Below, in pieces: positions 24,919 to 33,494 of a stretch of DNA of 64,000 nt. Position 1 is the stretch's first letter, and each line of letters begins with the position of its first letter. Source of the stretch: Variovorax dokdonensis (GTDB lineage: Bacteria > Pseudomonadota > Gammaproteobacteria > Burkholderiales > Burkholderiaceae_C); the NCBI RefSeq assembly GCF_030316895.1, contig NZ_JASZYV010000006.1, positions 62,001-126,000 of the forward strand, read 5' to 3'. Under the pieces are notes generated by a model. That model made no database searches. It worked only from the letters and a program-made list of their open reading frames with translations, and was not told the origin of the DNA. A program made the translations under genes and the position numbers.

Positions 24919-26750
24919 CAGAACGCGTCCTCGTGCAGGTCGACGCAGGTGGCGTCGCGGCTTTCCACCACCTGCAGCCAGGCACCGATCTTGGGCAACT
25001 CGTAGTGGAAGAAATAGTCGGTGGCGCCAAGACGGCCGGCCGTGGCTGGCTGGGCGGCATCGGCATCCAGGGCCAGCGCGCGCTCAGCCACGTCGAGCCA
25101 CAGCCATGCCAGGACCATGTGCCCGAAAGCCTGCATGTAGGGAACGGCATTGATAAGAGCATCGCGCGGGTTGCCGGTGGCCCAGGCTTCTCGCGTGGCC
25201 TTGCCCACCTGTTCGAGCGCCGCACCCAGCGCCTTGGCGTGCGGGGCAAGCCGGGGCACGCTCGCGCTGCGTGCGATGGTCTGCTGGATGCGGCCGGCCA
25301 GCAGTTGCAGTCCGCGGCCCTCTTCCATCAGCACCTTGCGACCCAGAAGGTCTGCCGCCTGAATGCCGTGCGTGCCTTCGTGGATCATGTTCAGCCGGTT
25401 GTCGCGCCAGTACTGCTCCACCGGAAAGTCACGCGTGTAGCCGTAACCGCCATGCACCTGGATGGCCAGCGAATTGGCCTCCAGGCACCATTCGCTGGGC
25501 CAGCTCTTGGCGATGGGCGTCAACACTTCGAGAAGCAGGCGCGCGTCGTCCGCCGCCTGGGCTTCGCCGGTCTTGTGTTCGTCCACCAGGCGCGCGCAAT
25601 ACAGCTCGAGCGCCAGGGCGCCTTCGGCATAGGACTTCTGCGCCAGCAGCATACGCCGCACGTCGGCGTGCTCGATGATGCGCACTTGCGGGCGGGACGC
25701 GTCCTTGCCCTCCGGCCCGACCGGGCGGCCTTGCGGACGGCTCTTGGCGTAGTCGAGCGATGCGTAATAGCCAGCCATGCCCAGCATCGTGGCGGCCGTG
25801 CCAACGCCGATGCGCGCCTCGTTCATCATGTGGAACATGCAGGCCAGGCCCTTGCCGGGCTTGCCGACCAGATAGCCGACCGCACCGGCCTTGCCGCCCA
25901 CCGGGTACTTGCCTTCGCCGAAGTTCAGCAGCGTGTTGGTCGTGCCGCGCCAGCCCAGCTTGTGATTGAGGCCCGCCAGCGCCACGTCGTTGCGCTCGCC
26001 CGTCAGCTGCCCTTCGGTGTCGACCATGCGCTTGGGCACGATGAACAGCGAGATGCCGCGGGTACCGGGGATGAGCTTGCCGTTTTCATCGGGGATCTTG
26101 GCCAGAACGATGTGGACGATGTTTTCGGTCAGCTCATGGTCGCCCGCCGAGATCCACATCTTGTGGCCGGTGAGGCGGTAACGCGGGCCCAGGGGATCGC
26201 TTTCGTAGTCCTCGCCGTCGGGCACCGCGCGCGTTGCCACGTCGCTCAACGACGAGCCGGCCTGCGGTTCCGACAAGCACATGGTGCCCGCCCAGCGACC
26301 GGAGAACTCGTTGAGCGCAAACACCTGCTTCTGCATCTCGGTGCCATGCACCATGAGCAGGTTGGCATTGCCGCTGGTGAGCATGTTCGAGCCGATGCTC
26401 ACCGACGCCATCGCGAAGAAGCTGTTGGCCGCCGCCTGGACGGTATAGGGCAGTTGCATGCCGCCGATGTCGTAGTCCTGCGCGGCCGACATCATTCCCG
26501 ATTCGACGAAGGCCTTGTGCGCATCGTGCGTGGCCTGGGGCAGGATGACCTTCTCGCCGTCGAAGTGCGGCTCCTGGGTATCGACCGTTCGGTTGTGCGG
26601 CGCGTACTTCTCGCGGGCGATGCGCTCGCAGGTGTCGAGCACGGCGTCGAAGGTTTCGCGGGAGTGGTCCGAAAAGCGCTCGCGCTCGGTCAGAACGGGG
26701 GCGGCGAGCCAATCGTAGAGCAGGAAATCGAGGGTGGTGCGCAGCGTCAT
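24918..26750 (-). CDS. Acyl-CoA dehydrogenase, long form (DmdC-like)
   Basis: This 610-aa flavoenzyme has the N-terminal AidB/DmdC-like extension (TLRTTLDFLLYDWL), a middle domain with MCLSEPQAGSSLSDV and LTGHKMWISAGDHEL, and a C-terminal domain with GGYGYTRDFPVEQYWRDNRLNMIHEGTHGIQAADLLGRK. In that last stretch the EGT glutamate is the likely catalytic base. A further C-terminal helical bundle follows. The length matches the 590-610-aa group that includes 3-methylmercaptopropionyl-CoA dehydrogenase, but sequence alone does not fix the substrate. It starts 173 bp downstream of the thiolase, beyond a terminator, so it likely has its own promoter. Confidence 0.9.
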   Translation of the reverse strand: MTLRTTLDFLLYDWLAAPVLTERERFSDHSRETFDAVLDTCERIAREKYAPHNRTVDTQEPHFDGEKVILPQATHDAHKAFVESGMMSAAQDYDIGGMQLPYTVQAAANSFFAMASVSIGSNMLTSGNANLLMVHGTEMQKQVFALNEFSGRWAGTMCLSEPQAGSSLSDVATRAVPDGEDYESDPLGPRYRLTGHKMWISAGDHELTENIVHIVLAKIPDENGKLIPGTRGISLFIVPKRMVDTEGQLTGERNDVALAGLNHKLGWRGTTNTLLNFGEGKYPVGGKAGAVGYLVGKPGKGLACMFHMMNEARIGVGTAATMLGMAGYYASLDYAKSRPQGRPVGPEGKDASRPQVRIIEHADVRRMLLAQKSYAEGALALELYCARLVDEHKTGEAQAADDARLLLEVLTPIAKSWPSEWCLEANSLAIQVHGGYGYTRDFPVEQYWRDNRLNMIHEGTHGIQAADLLGRKVLMEEGRGLQLLAGRIQQTIARSASVPRLAPHAKALGAALEQVGKATREAWATGNPRDALINAVPYMQAFGHMVLAWLWLDVAERALALDADAAQPATAGRLGATDYFFHYELPKIGAWLQVVESRDATCVDLHEDAF

Positions 26751-26854
26751 GAGATGAACTGTGGCAAGCGTGGTCCGCGTTGCGAGGCAATGTAATCCAA
26801 TCGCACCGCGTGCATTGACTCCTTCATGACAGTCGGGTCACAAGCCAATGGTGC

Positions 26855-26906
26855 GGCACAAAGACAAAGGGCGCATGTGGCAATCCGAGATGCCGCATGC
26901 GCCCTT
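26855..26906 (-). terminator. Rho-independent terminator after the thiolase gene
   Basis: An 11-bp perfect stem (AAGGGCGCATG / CATGCGCCCTT, arms 26867-26877 and 26896-26906) lies 17 bp past the thiolase stop. On the minus strand it is followed by a T-rich tail (TTTGTCTTTGTG). This separates the fadB/M20/thiolase unit from the acyl-CoA dehydrogenase unit. Confidence 0.8.
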
Positions 26907-26923
26907 GTTGGCTGGAGTAAGCG

Positions 26924-28099
26924 TCAGAGCACTTCGAACACACCTGCAGCGCCCATGCCGCCGCCGATGCACATGGTCACCACCACCTTCTTCGCGCCGC
27001 GGCGCTTGCCTTCGATGAGCGCGTGGCCGGTCAGGCGCTGGCCGCTTACGCCGTAGGGATGGCCCACGGCGATCGCGCCGCCATTGACGTTGAGGCGGTC
27101 ATCGGGAATGCCCAGCTTGTCGCGGCAGTAAATGACCTGCACGGCGAAGGCTTCGTTCAGTTCCCACAGGTCGATGTCGCCGACCGACAGGCCGAGCTTC
27201 TTCAGCACCTTGGGAATGGCGAACACCGGGCCGATGCCCATTTCGTCGGGCTCGCAGCCGGCGACCGAAAAGCCCAGGAAGCGGCCCAGCGGCTTGAGGC
27301 CGTTCTTCTCGGCGAACTTCTCGTCCACCACCACGCAGGCGCCGGCGCCGTCGGAGAACTGGCTCGCATTGCCCGCAGCGATCACGCCACCGGGAATGGC
27401 CGTGCGAATGCCGCTGATGCCCTCGACGGTCGTGCCGGGACGGATGCCTTCGTCGTTCTCGACGGTGACTTCCTTGGTGCGCAGGCCCATCACGGGATCG
27501 GCCACGCCGGCCAGGACGGTGATGGGGGCGATCTCGTCCTTGAACTTGCCGGCTTCGAGCGCGGCGGTGGCGCGCTGCTGGCTGCGCGCGCCGTATTCGT
27601 CCATCGCCTCGCGGCCGATGTTGTAGCGCTTGGCCACCATCTCCGCCGTCTGCAGCATGTTCCAGTAGATCTCGGGCTTCTGCTTCATGAGCGCGGGGTC
27701 GACCAGCATGTGCGTGTTGGCTTCGTTCTGCACGCACGAGATGCTCTCGACGCCGCCGGCCACATACACCTCGCCTTCGCCGGCGATGATGCGCTGAGCC
27801 GCGGTGGCGATGGTCTGCAGGCCCGACGAGCAGAAGCGGTTGATCGTCATGCCCGACGTGGTGATCGGCAGCCCGGCCTTGAGCGCGATCTGACGCGCGA
27901 TGTTGGAGCCGGTGGCACCCTCGGGCGTGGCGCAGCCCATGATGACGTCGTCGACCAGAGCGCCGTCGATGCCGGCGCGTGCCACGGCATGCTGAACCGC
28001 ATGGCCGCCGAGCGTGGCGCCGTGCGTCATGTTGAAGGCGCCCTTCCAGCTCTTGGCGAGCGGCGTGCGGGCGGTGGAAACGATGACGGCATTGGTCAT
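26924..28099 (-). CDS. Acetyl-CoA C-acyltransferase (thiolase)
   Basis: This 391-aa thiolase carries out the last step of beta-oxidation, cleaving 3-oxoacyl-CoA with CoA. The nucleophile Cys90 is in INRFCSSGLQ, the His is in GHPYGVSG near residue 349, and the second catalytic Cys is in VTMCIGGGMGAAG near 379. The N-terminus VIVSTARTPLAKSWKGAF is canonical. In most degradative thiolases the His motif reads GHPxGxSG, as here. It lies downstream of the FadB-type gene and the M20 hydrolase and ends at a clear terminator. Confidence 0.93.
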   Translation of the reverse strand: MTNAVIVSTARTPLAKSWKGAFNMTHGATLGGHAVQHAVARAGIDGALVDDVIMGCATPEGATGSNIARQIALKAGLPITTSGMTINRFCSSGLQTIATAAQRIIAGEGEVYVAGGVESISCVQNEANTHMLVDPALMKQKPEIYWNMLQTAEMVAKRYNIGREAMDEYGARSQQRATAALEAGKFKDEIAPITVLAGVADPVMGLRTKEVTVENDEGIRPGTTVEGISGIRTAIPGGVIAAGNASQFSDGAGACVVVDEKFAEKNGLKPLGRFLGFSVAGCEPDEMGIGPVFAIPKVLKKLGLSVGDIDLWELNEAFAVQVIYCRDKLGIPDDRLNVNGGAIAVGHPYGVSGQRLTGHALIEGKRRGAKKVVVTMCIGGGMGAAGVFEVL

Positions 28100-28143
28100 G
28101 ATGGGTTCCTTTGGCGTGTGCGGGGTCGGGAAAGGGTTGGAGA

Positions 28144-29631
28144 TCAGCCCTGCGGCGCGGCGACGCCGGCGTTGCGCAGAAGCTGGTGATAGAACTGGAT
28201 CATCTCGACGTAGTTGTCGATCGAGATGCGCTCATTGGTGCCATGGAAGCGCGGCAGATCTTCCGGCTTGGCACGCACTGGCGAGAAGCGATAGACGGCG
28301 TCGGCAGCTACAGCCATGTGACGACCATCGGTGGCTCCGAGCATCAAGCCCGGCGCGACGACGCCTTCGGGAAACACCTGGCGGATGGTTTTCTGGATGT
28401 CGACGTAGCCGGGGCCGTCCGTCGGCGACACCGGCGAAGGCTCCGCGTTGCCGGGATACGGCGCCACCTTGACGGCGTCGTTGGCCACCACCTTGTGCAC
28501 GTGCTCCTCGACCGACGCCAGCGTGTCGCCAGGCAGCACCCGGAAGTTCACCGTCGCCTCCACATGGCCGGGCAGCACGTTGTCCTTGTTGCCGCCTTCG
28601 ATGATGGTCAGCGCCGTGGTCGTGCGCAGCATGGCATTGCTCGCGGGACTGGCCGACAGCTGCTTTTGAACCAGCGGCCCGAACAGCCACAGGTTGGACA
28701 AGGCGACGCGGCCGAATCCGCTCATCTCGGGCGCGAGCGTGTCGAACATGCTGCGGGCCACGCCGCCGTCCAGCGTGGCGGGCATCTGGTGGGCTTCCAG
28801 GCGAGACAGGGCTCCGCCCATCGTGCCGATCGCGCTGCCATGCAAAGGCGGCATCGACGAGTGGCCGGGCGTGGCTTCGACGCTCAGCTTGAAACTGGCG
28901 TAGCCCTTCTCGGCCACGCCGACGAGCGCCGCCGGTTGGTTCAGGCCCGGCAGGACGCCTTCGGTGACGAGCAGACCCTCGTCGAGCACCCAGGCGAAGC
29001 GGATGCCTTGCGCCTTGAGCTTCTGGCCGATGCGCTCGGCGCCCCGATGGCCGCCCACCTCTTCATCGGCGCCCGAGATCAGGTAGATGGTCCGCTCCGG
29101 CTTGAAGCCGGACTTGGCCAGCAGTTCGATCGCCTCCATCTGCGCCAGCAGGTTGCCCTTGTCGTCCCAGGCACCCCGCCCCCAGACATAGCCATCGCGG
29201 ATCGTGCCTGCGAACGGTTCGGCCTGCCATTTGTTCTCGGTGCCGGACGCGATCGGAACCACGTCCTGATGCGCCATGAGCGCGATCGGCTGGGCCTTGG
29301 CATTGCTGCCGGGCCAGACGTAGACGAGCGCGTTGTCGCCCGGCTGCTCGAGCTTCATGGTCGCGTGCAGCGCGGGGAACTGCTGCGCCAGGTAGGCATG
29401 CAGGCCAGCGAACTGATCGTTGTTGGCCTGCGGGTCTTCCAGGCTGCTGATGGTCTTGAAGCGCACCGCGCCGGCCAGCCTTTCGGCCACGGCCTTGGCG
29501 TCGACGGGCGCCTTCTGGATCGGCGCCACGCTGACCTGGCGCGACGGCGTGCGCCAGGTCTTGACACCCACCACCGCCGCCAGCGCAAGGATGGCCAGCA
29601 GGAGGAACGAAACAATGCGCTTGAAAGTCAT
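28144..29631 (-). CDS. M20 metallopeptidase, PM20D1-like N-acyl-amino-acid hydrolase
   Basis: This 495-aa protein has an N-terminal TM or signal helix (IVSFLLLAILALAAVVGV) and an M20 dizinc domain: LMAHQDVVP (first His/Asp), GRGAWDDKGNLLAQMEA (bridging Asp), GADEEVGGHRGAER (catalytic Glu-Glu) and FHGTNERISIDNY near the C-terminus. The GHSSMPP lid and overall length near 490 match the PM20D1/carboxypeptidase S group, which makes or splits N-fatty-acyl amino acids. Placed between a FadB-type gene and a thiolase, it could release fatty acid from lipoamino acids for oxidation. That role is inference. Confidence 0.82.
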   Translation of the reverse strand: MTFKRIVSFLLLAILALAAVVGVKTWRTPSRQVSVAPIQKAPVDAKAVAERLAGAVRFKTISSLEDPQANNDQFAGLHAYLAQQFPALHATMKLEQPGDNALVYVWPGSNAKAQPIALMAHQDVVPIASGTENKWQAEPFAGTIRDGYVWGRGAWDDKGNLLAQMEAIELLAKSGFKPERTIYLISGADEEVGGHRGAERIGQKLKAQGIRFAWVLDEGLLVTEGVLPGLNQPAALVGVAEKGYASFKLSVEATPGHSSMPPLHGSAIGTMGGALSRLEAHQMPATLDGGVARSMFDTLAPEMSGFGRVALSNLWLFGPLVQKQLSASPASNAMLRTTTALTIIEGGNKDNVLPGHVEATVNFRVLPGDTLASVEEHVHKVVANDAVKVAPYPGNAEPSPVSPTDGPGYVDIQKTIRQVFPEGVVAPGLMLGATDGRHMAVAADAVYRFSPVRAKPEDLPRFHGTNERISIDNYVEMIQFYHQLLRNAGVAAPQG

Positions 29632-29668
29632 CGGCAGTTCAGCTTGAGGTTGGCCCGGGCGTCGAGCC

Positions 29669-31768
29669 TCAGAAGCCCTTGCCTTCGGCGGCCAGCTTCT
29701 GGATCAGCGCAGCCGGTTCCCAGAATGCGCCGTCGTCCAGCGGATTCGCGGCGAAGCGCTTCATGGTCGAGGCCACGTTGTACAGGCCAACCTGGCTCGC
29801 GTAGTGCATCGGGCCGCCGCGCCAGATCGGGAAGCCGTAGCCGGTCAGGTAGACCATGTCGATGTCGCCCGCCTTGGAAGCGATGCCGTCCTCGAGGATG
29901 TGGGCGCCTTCGTTGACCAGGGCGAATACGAGGCGCTGGACGATCTCTTCGTCGCTGATCTTGCGCGGCGTGATGCCCAGTTCCTTGCGATGGTCCTCGA
30001 CCATCTTGTTGACCAGCTCCGACGGAATGGCGTCGCGCTTGCCCGGCTTGTAGTCGTACCAGCCGGCGCCGGTCTTCTGGCCAAAGCGGCCCAGTTCGCA
30101 CAGCTTGTCGGCGGTGCGGCTGTACTTCATGTCGGGCTGCTCGACGGCGCGGCGCTTGCGGATGGCCCAGCCGATGTCGTTGCCGGCCAGATCGCCCATG
30201 CGGAACGGACCCATCGCAAAGCCGAACTTCTCGATGGCCTTGTCCACCTGCTGCGGCGTGGCACCTTCGTCGAGCAGGAAGCCGGCCTGGCGGCTGTACT
30301 GCTCGATCATGCGATTGCCGATGAAGCCGTCGCACACGCCCGAGACCACGGCCGTCTTCTTGATCTTCTTGCCGATGGCCATCACGGTGGCCAGCACGTC
30401 CTTGGCGGTCTTCTCGCCGCGAACGACTTCCAGCAGCTTCATGACGTTGGCCGGGCTGAAGAAGTGCATGCCGACCACGTCCTGCGGACGCTTGGTGAAC
30501 GAGGCGATCTTGTTCACGTCCAGCGTCGAGGTGTTGGACGCGAGGATCGCACCTTGCTTGGCGACTTCGTCCAGCTTCTTGAACACCTGCTCCTTGACGC
30601 CCATTTCCTCGAACACGGCCTCAATGATGAGGTCGCAGTCCTTGAAGTCGTCATAGCTCAGCGTGGTGGACAGCAGCGACATGCGCTGGTCGTACTTGTC
30701 CTGCTTGAGCTTGCCCTTCTTGACCTGGGCTTCGTAGTTCTTGCGGATGGTGGCGACGCCGCGGTCCAGCGCCTCCTGCTTCATCTCGAGGATCTTGACC
30801 GGAATGCCGGCGTTGAGGAAGTTCATCGAGATGCCGCCACCCATGGTGCCGGCGCCGATGACGCCGACCAGCTTGATCTCGCGCTTGGGCGTGTCGTCCG
30901 CCACGTCGGGAATCTTGCTCGCACCGCGCTCGGCCATGAAGATGTGGCGCAGCGCCGCCGATTCGGGCGTGAACATCAGCGCGGTGAACACACGGCGCTC
31001 CTCGGCCATGCCGTCGTCGAACTTGAGCTTGGTGGCGGCTTGCACCGTCTCCACACACTTGACGGGCGCGGGGAAGTTCTTCGCCATGCCTGCGACCATG
31101 TTCTTGGCGAACTGGAAGTAGGCATCGCCTTGTGGGTGCTTGCAAGGCAGGTTGCGCACCAGCGGCATCTCAGAGCCCTTGGCGACGACGCCCTGGGCGA
31201 ACTCGATGGCCTCAGCGACCACCGTCTCGGCCGATGCGGCCATCTTGTCGAACAGCTTCTGGCCCGGCAGGCTGGCGAGCATCTCGCTCTTGACGGGCTC
31301 GCCGCTCACGATCATGTTCAAGGCGGTCTCGACGCCCAGCACGCGCGGCAGGCGCTGCGTGCCGCCAGCGCCGGGGATCAGGCCCAGCTTGACTTCAGGC
31401 AGCGCGACGTTGGTGCCCGGCGCGGCCACGCGGTAGTGGCAGCCAAGGGCCAGTTCGAGGCCGCCGCCCATGCAGACGGTGTGGATGGCCGCCACGATGG
31501 GCTTGGTGCTGGCTTCCAGGGCAAGAATGACCGACAGGAGGTTGGGTTCTGCCAGCGCCTTGGGCGAGCCGAATTCCTTGATGTCCGCGCCGCCGGAAAA
31601 GGCCTTTCCGGCCCCCGTGATGACGATCGCCTTGACAGCCGCATCGCCCAGCGCATTGGCCAGGCCGTCGGTGATGCCCCGGCGGGTGGCATAGCCCAGT
31701 CCGTTGACCGGCGGGTTGTTCAGCGTGATCACGGCCACATCGCCGCGAACTTGGTATTCAGCCGTCAT
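29669..31768 (-). CDS. Enoyl-CoA hydratase / 3-hydroxyacyl-CoA dehydrogenase multifunctional protein (FadB/FadJ type)
   Basis: This 699-aa fusion has an N-terminal crotonase domain (GKAFSGGADIKEF; GGGLELALGCHYR with one catalytic Glu; PEVKLGLIPGAGGTQRLPR with the other). From about residue 295 comes the NAD-binding 3-hydroxyacyl-CoA dehydrogenase (VGVIGAGTMGGGISMNFL), followed by MHFFSPANVMKLLEVVRG with the catalytic His and two C-terminal helical domains. It performs hydration and oxidation of enoyl-CoA in beta-oxidation. Length and order fit FadJ/peroxisomal-type bifunctional enzymes. It heads the unit with the M20 hydrolase and thiolase. Confidence 0.94.
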   Translation of the reverse strand: MTAEYQVRGDVAVITLNNPPVNGLGYATRRGITDGLANALGDAAVKAIVITGAGKAFSGGADIKEFGSPKALAEPNLLSVILALEASTKPIVAAIHTVCMGGGLELALGCHYRVAAPGTNVALPEVKLGLIPGAGGTQRLPRVLGVETALNMIVSGEPVKSEMLASLPGQKLFDKMAASAETVVAEAIEFAQGVVAKGSEMPLVRNLPCKHPQGDAYFQFAKNMVAGMAKNFPAPVKCVETVQAATKLKFDDGMAEERRVFTALMFTPESAALRHIFMAERGASKIPDVADDTPKREIKLVGVIGAGTMGGGISMNFLNAGIPVKILEMKQEALDRGVATIRKNYEAQVKKGKLKQDKYDQRMSLLSTTLSYDDFKDCDLIIEAVFEEMGVKEQVFKKLDEVAKQGAILASNTSTLDVNKIASFTKRPQDVVGMHFFSPANVMKLLEVVRGEKTAKDVLATVMAIGKKIKKTAVVSGVCDGFIGNRMIEQYSRQAGFLLDEGATPQQVDKAIEKFGFAMGPFRMGDLAGNDIGWAIRKRRAVEQPDMKYSRTADKLCELGRFGQKTGAGWYDYKPGKRDAIPSELVNKMVEDHRKELGITPRKISDEEIVQRLVFALVNEGAHILEDGIASKAGDIDMVYLTGYGFPIWRGGPMHYASQVGLYNVASTMKRFAANPLDDGAFWEPAALIQKLAAEGKGF

Positions 31769-31977
31769 GCTGCGTTCCTTTGGATTGGAAAGAAGGGGAT
31801 CGTCCCGGGGGAATTCGGCGATGCCAGCGGGGGCATCACCGGGTTGTCACATAAAAAGCACGAGTGTTCTTTTTTTGCGTGCATTCTAGGGCTTTGGAAA
31901 GCGCCTTTGAAGTCGCAGCCGGGACAAGCGCCCTCACCTTGCACTTGTCCAGGCCAAGCCCGATGCCGGGCCGGGAA

Positions 31978-31994
31978 GCCGGCAAACGCCGGCG
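31978..31994 (-). terminator. Hairpin after livF
   Basis: An inverted repeat GCCGGC-AAAC-GCCGGC (six-base arms) lies just past the livF stop codon and before the 230-bp spacer to the FadB-type gene. No T tract follows on the minus strand, so it is a weak candidate terminator. The rest of the spacer (31769-31977) holds an AT-rich segment near 31850-31880 with poly-T and poly-A runs that may include the fadB-type promoter; I see no clear operator. Confidence 0.35.
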
Positions 31995-32004
31995 CCTTGC
32001 GGGC

Positions 32005-32700
32005 TCAGACTTCGAGCCACTCCTTGCGGATGTTGGCGTCGGCACGCAGCGAGTCGGGCGTGCCGTCGAACACGATGCTGCCGTGGCCCATCACCAGCGC
32101 GCGGTCGGAGATGTGCATGGCGATGGTCAGCTTCTGCTCGATCAGCAGCACGGAGATGCCGCGCGCCTTGAGTTGCTGCAGGTATTGACCGACCAGTTCG
32201 ACGATCTTGGGCGCAAGGCCTTCGGTAGGCTCGTCGATGATGATCAGGTCGGGGTCGCCCATGAGCGTGCGGCACAGCGTGAGCATCTGCTGCTCGCCGC
32301 CTGAGAGCACGCCCGCTTCGGTGTGCTGCCGCTCCTTCAGGCGCGGAAACATGTCGTACATGTCGTCGAAGCTCCAGCGGCTTCCCTTGCCACTGCCCTT
32401 GACGCCCAGCAGCAGGTTCTGATGCACCGTGAGCTTGGGGAAGATGTCGCGGTTCTCCGGAACGTAGCCGATGCCCAGGTGCGCCACTTCGTACGCCTTG
32501 CGCCCGAGAATCTCCTGGCCTTTCCAGCTCAGATGACCTTCGGCGTGCACCAGGCCCATGATGGCCTTGGCGGTGGTGGAGCGGCCGGATCCATTGCGCC
32601 CCAGCAGCGCCACGATCTCGCCTTTGCCCACCTCGAATGAAACGCCATGCAATACATGGCTCTTGCCGTAATAGGCGTGGAGGTCGTTCAGCTTCAACAT
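32005..32700 (-). CDS. livF: Branched-chain-type ABC transporter ATPase LivF (Walker A Lys replaced by Arg)
   Basis: This 231-aa ATP-binding subunit drives import with LivG, LivM, LivH and LivK. Walker A reads GRNGSGRSTT at residues 34-43, with Arg40 at the position of the usual invariant lysine (codon CGC). The signature is LSGGEQQM, Walker B LIIIDEPTEG and the H-loop region LLIEQKL. The start ATG at 32698-32700 lies next to the livG stop. It is the last gene of the transporter operon. Whether the Arg version hydrolyses ATP alone is unclear; LivG keeps lysine. Confidence 0.92.
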   Translation of the reverse strand: MLKLNDLHAYYGKSHVLHGVSFEVGKGEIVALLGRNGSGRSTTAKAIMGLVHAEGHLSWKGQEILGRKAYEVAHLGIGYVPENRDIFPKLTVHQNLLLGVKGSGKGSRWSFDDMYDMFPRLKERQHTEAGVLSGGEQQMLTLCRTLMGDPDLIIIDEPTEGLAPKIVELVGQYLQQLKARGISVLLIEQKLTIAMHISDRALVMGHGSIVFDGTPDSLRADANIRKEWLEV

Positions 32701-32701
32701 A

Positions 32702-33472
32702 TCAGTGTCCCGCCCCCTGCGCGTCGGCCACCGGAGAGCCGAGGTAGGCCTCCTGCACTCGCGCGTTGCCGCGCACGGCCTCGGGCGTGTCGTAGGCCAG
32801 CACTTCCCCATAGACGACCACCGCGATCTTGTCGGCCAGGCCGAAGACCACGCCCATGTCGTGCTCGACCGTCAGCAGCGTGCGGCCGACGGTCACTTCC
32901 TTGATGAGCGCGGTGAAGTGCTCGGTTTCGGTCTTGCTCATGCCCGCCGTGGGTTCGTCCAGCAGGACGACTTCGGCGCCTCCGGCGATCGTGATGCCGA
33001 TCTCCAGCGCCCGCTGTTCGGCGTAGGTCAGGTTCATCGCCAGCACGTCGCGCTTGCGCGCCAGGCCGATCTGCTGCATGAGCTGCTCCGCACGCTCGTT
33101 GGCGTCGTCCAGGCGCGAGAGAAAGCGCAGGAAGGTGTAGCGGTAGCCCAGCTTCCACAGAACGCCGCAGCGCAGGTTCTCGAACACGCTGAGCTTGGGG
33201 AAGATGTTGGTGATCTGGAAGCTGCGCGACAGCCCCAGCCGGTTGACTTCGAAGGGCTTGAGCCCGTCGATGCGCTTGCCGTTGAGGAACACCTCGCCGC
33301 TGGTGGGCGCGAGCCTGCCGCTGATGAGGTTGAACAGAGTGGACTTGCCAGCGCCATTGGGGCCGATGATGGCCACCCGTTCGCCGGCATTCACCGCGAG
33401 GTCGACGCCGCGGATGATCTCCGTGCGGCCGAAGCTCTTGCGCAGGTTCTTGAGTTCGAGTGCGTAGGTCAT
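32702..33472 (-). CDS. livG: Branched-chain-type ABC transporter ATPase LivG
   Basis: This 256-aa ATPase has a full Walker A (GPNGAGKSTLFNLISG near residues 38-53), a divergent signature (NLTYAEQRALEIG), Walker B (EVVLLDEPTAGMS) and H-loop (LLTVEHDMG). The LivG-specific segment SRSFQITNIFPKLSVFENL is present. It pairs with LivF as an asymmetric ATPase dimer at the inner membrane. It follows livM by 22 bp and ends one base before the livF start codon. Confidence 0.95.
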   Translation of the reverse strand: MTYALELKNLRKSFGRTEIIRGVDLAVNAGERVAIIGPNGAGKSTLFNLISGRLAPTSGEVFLNGKRIDGLKPFEVNRLGLSRSFQITNIFPKLSVFENLRCGVLWKLGYRYTFLRFLSRLDDANERAEQLMQQIGLARKRDVLAMNLTYAEQRALEIGITIAGGAEVVLLDEPTAGMSKTETEHFTALIKEVTVGRTLLTVEHDMGVVFGLADKIAVVVYGEVLAYDTPEAVRGNARVQEAYLGSPVADAQGAGH

Positions 33473-33494
33473 GAGTGTTCTTTGGCTCCCCGTC

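Noticed and set aside
24933..26795. A 620-codon plus-strand frame
   Set aside because: Antisense to the acyl-CoA dehydrogenase, which has a full set of family motifs.
31850..31885. Poly-T/poly-A stretch before the FadB-type gene as a terminator
   Set aside because: The arms around it pair only imperfectly (a mismatch in a five-base stem); more likely part of a promoter region.
29804..32188. A 794-codon plus-strand frame
   Set aside because: Antisense to the FadB-type gene and the end of livF; composition is typical of a shadow frame.
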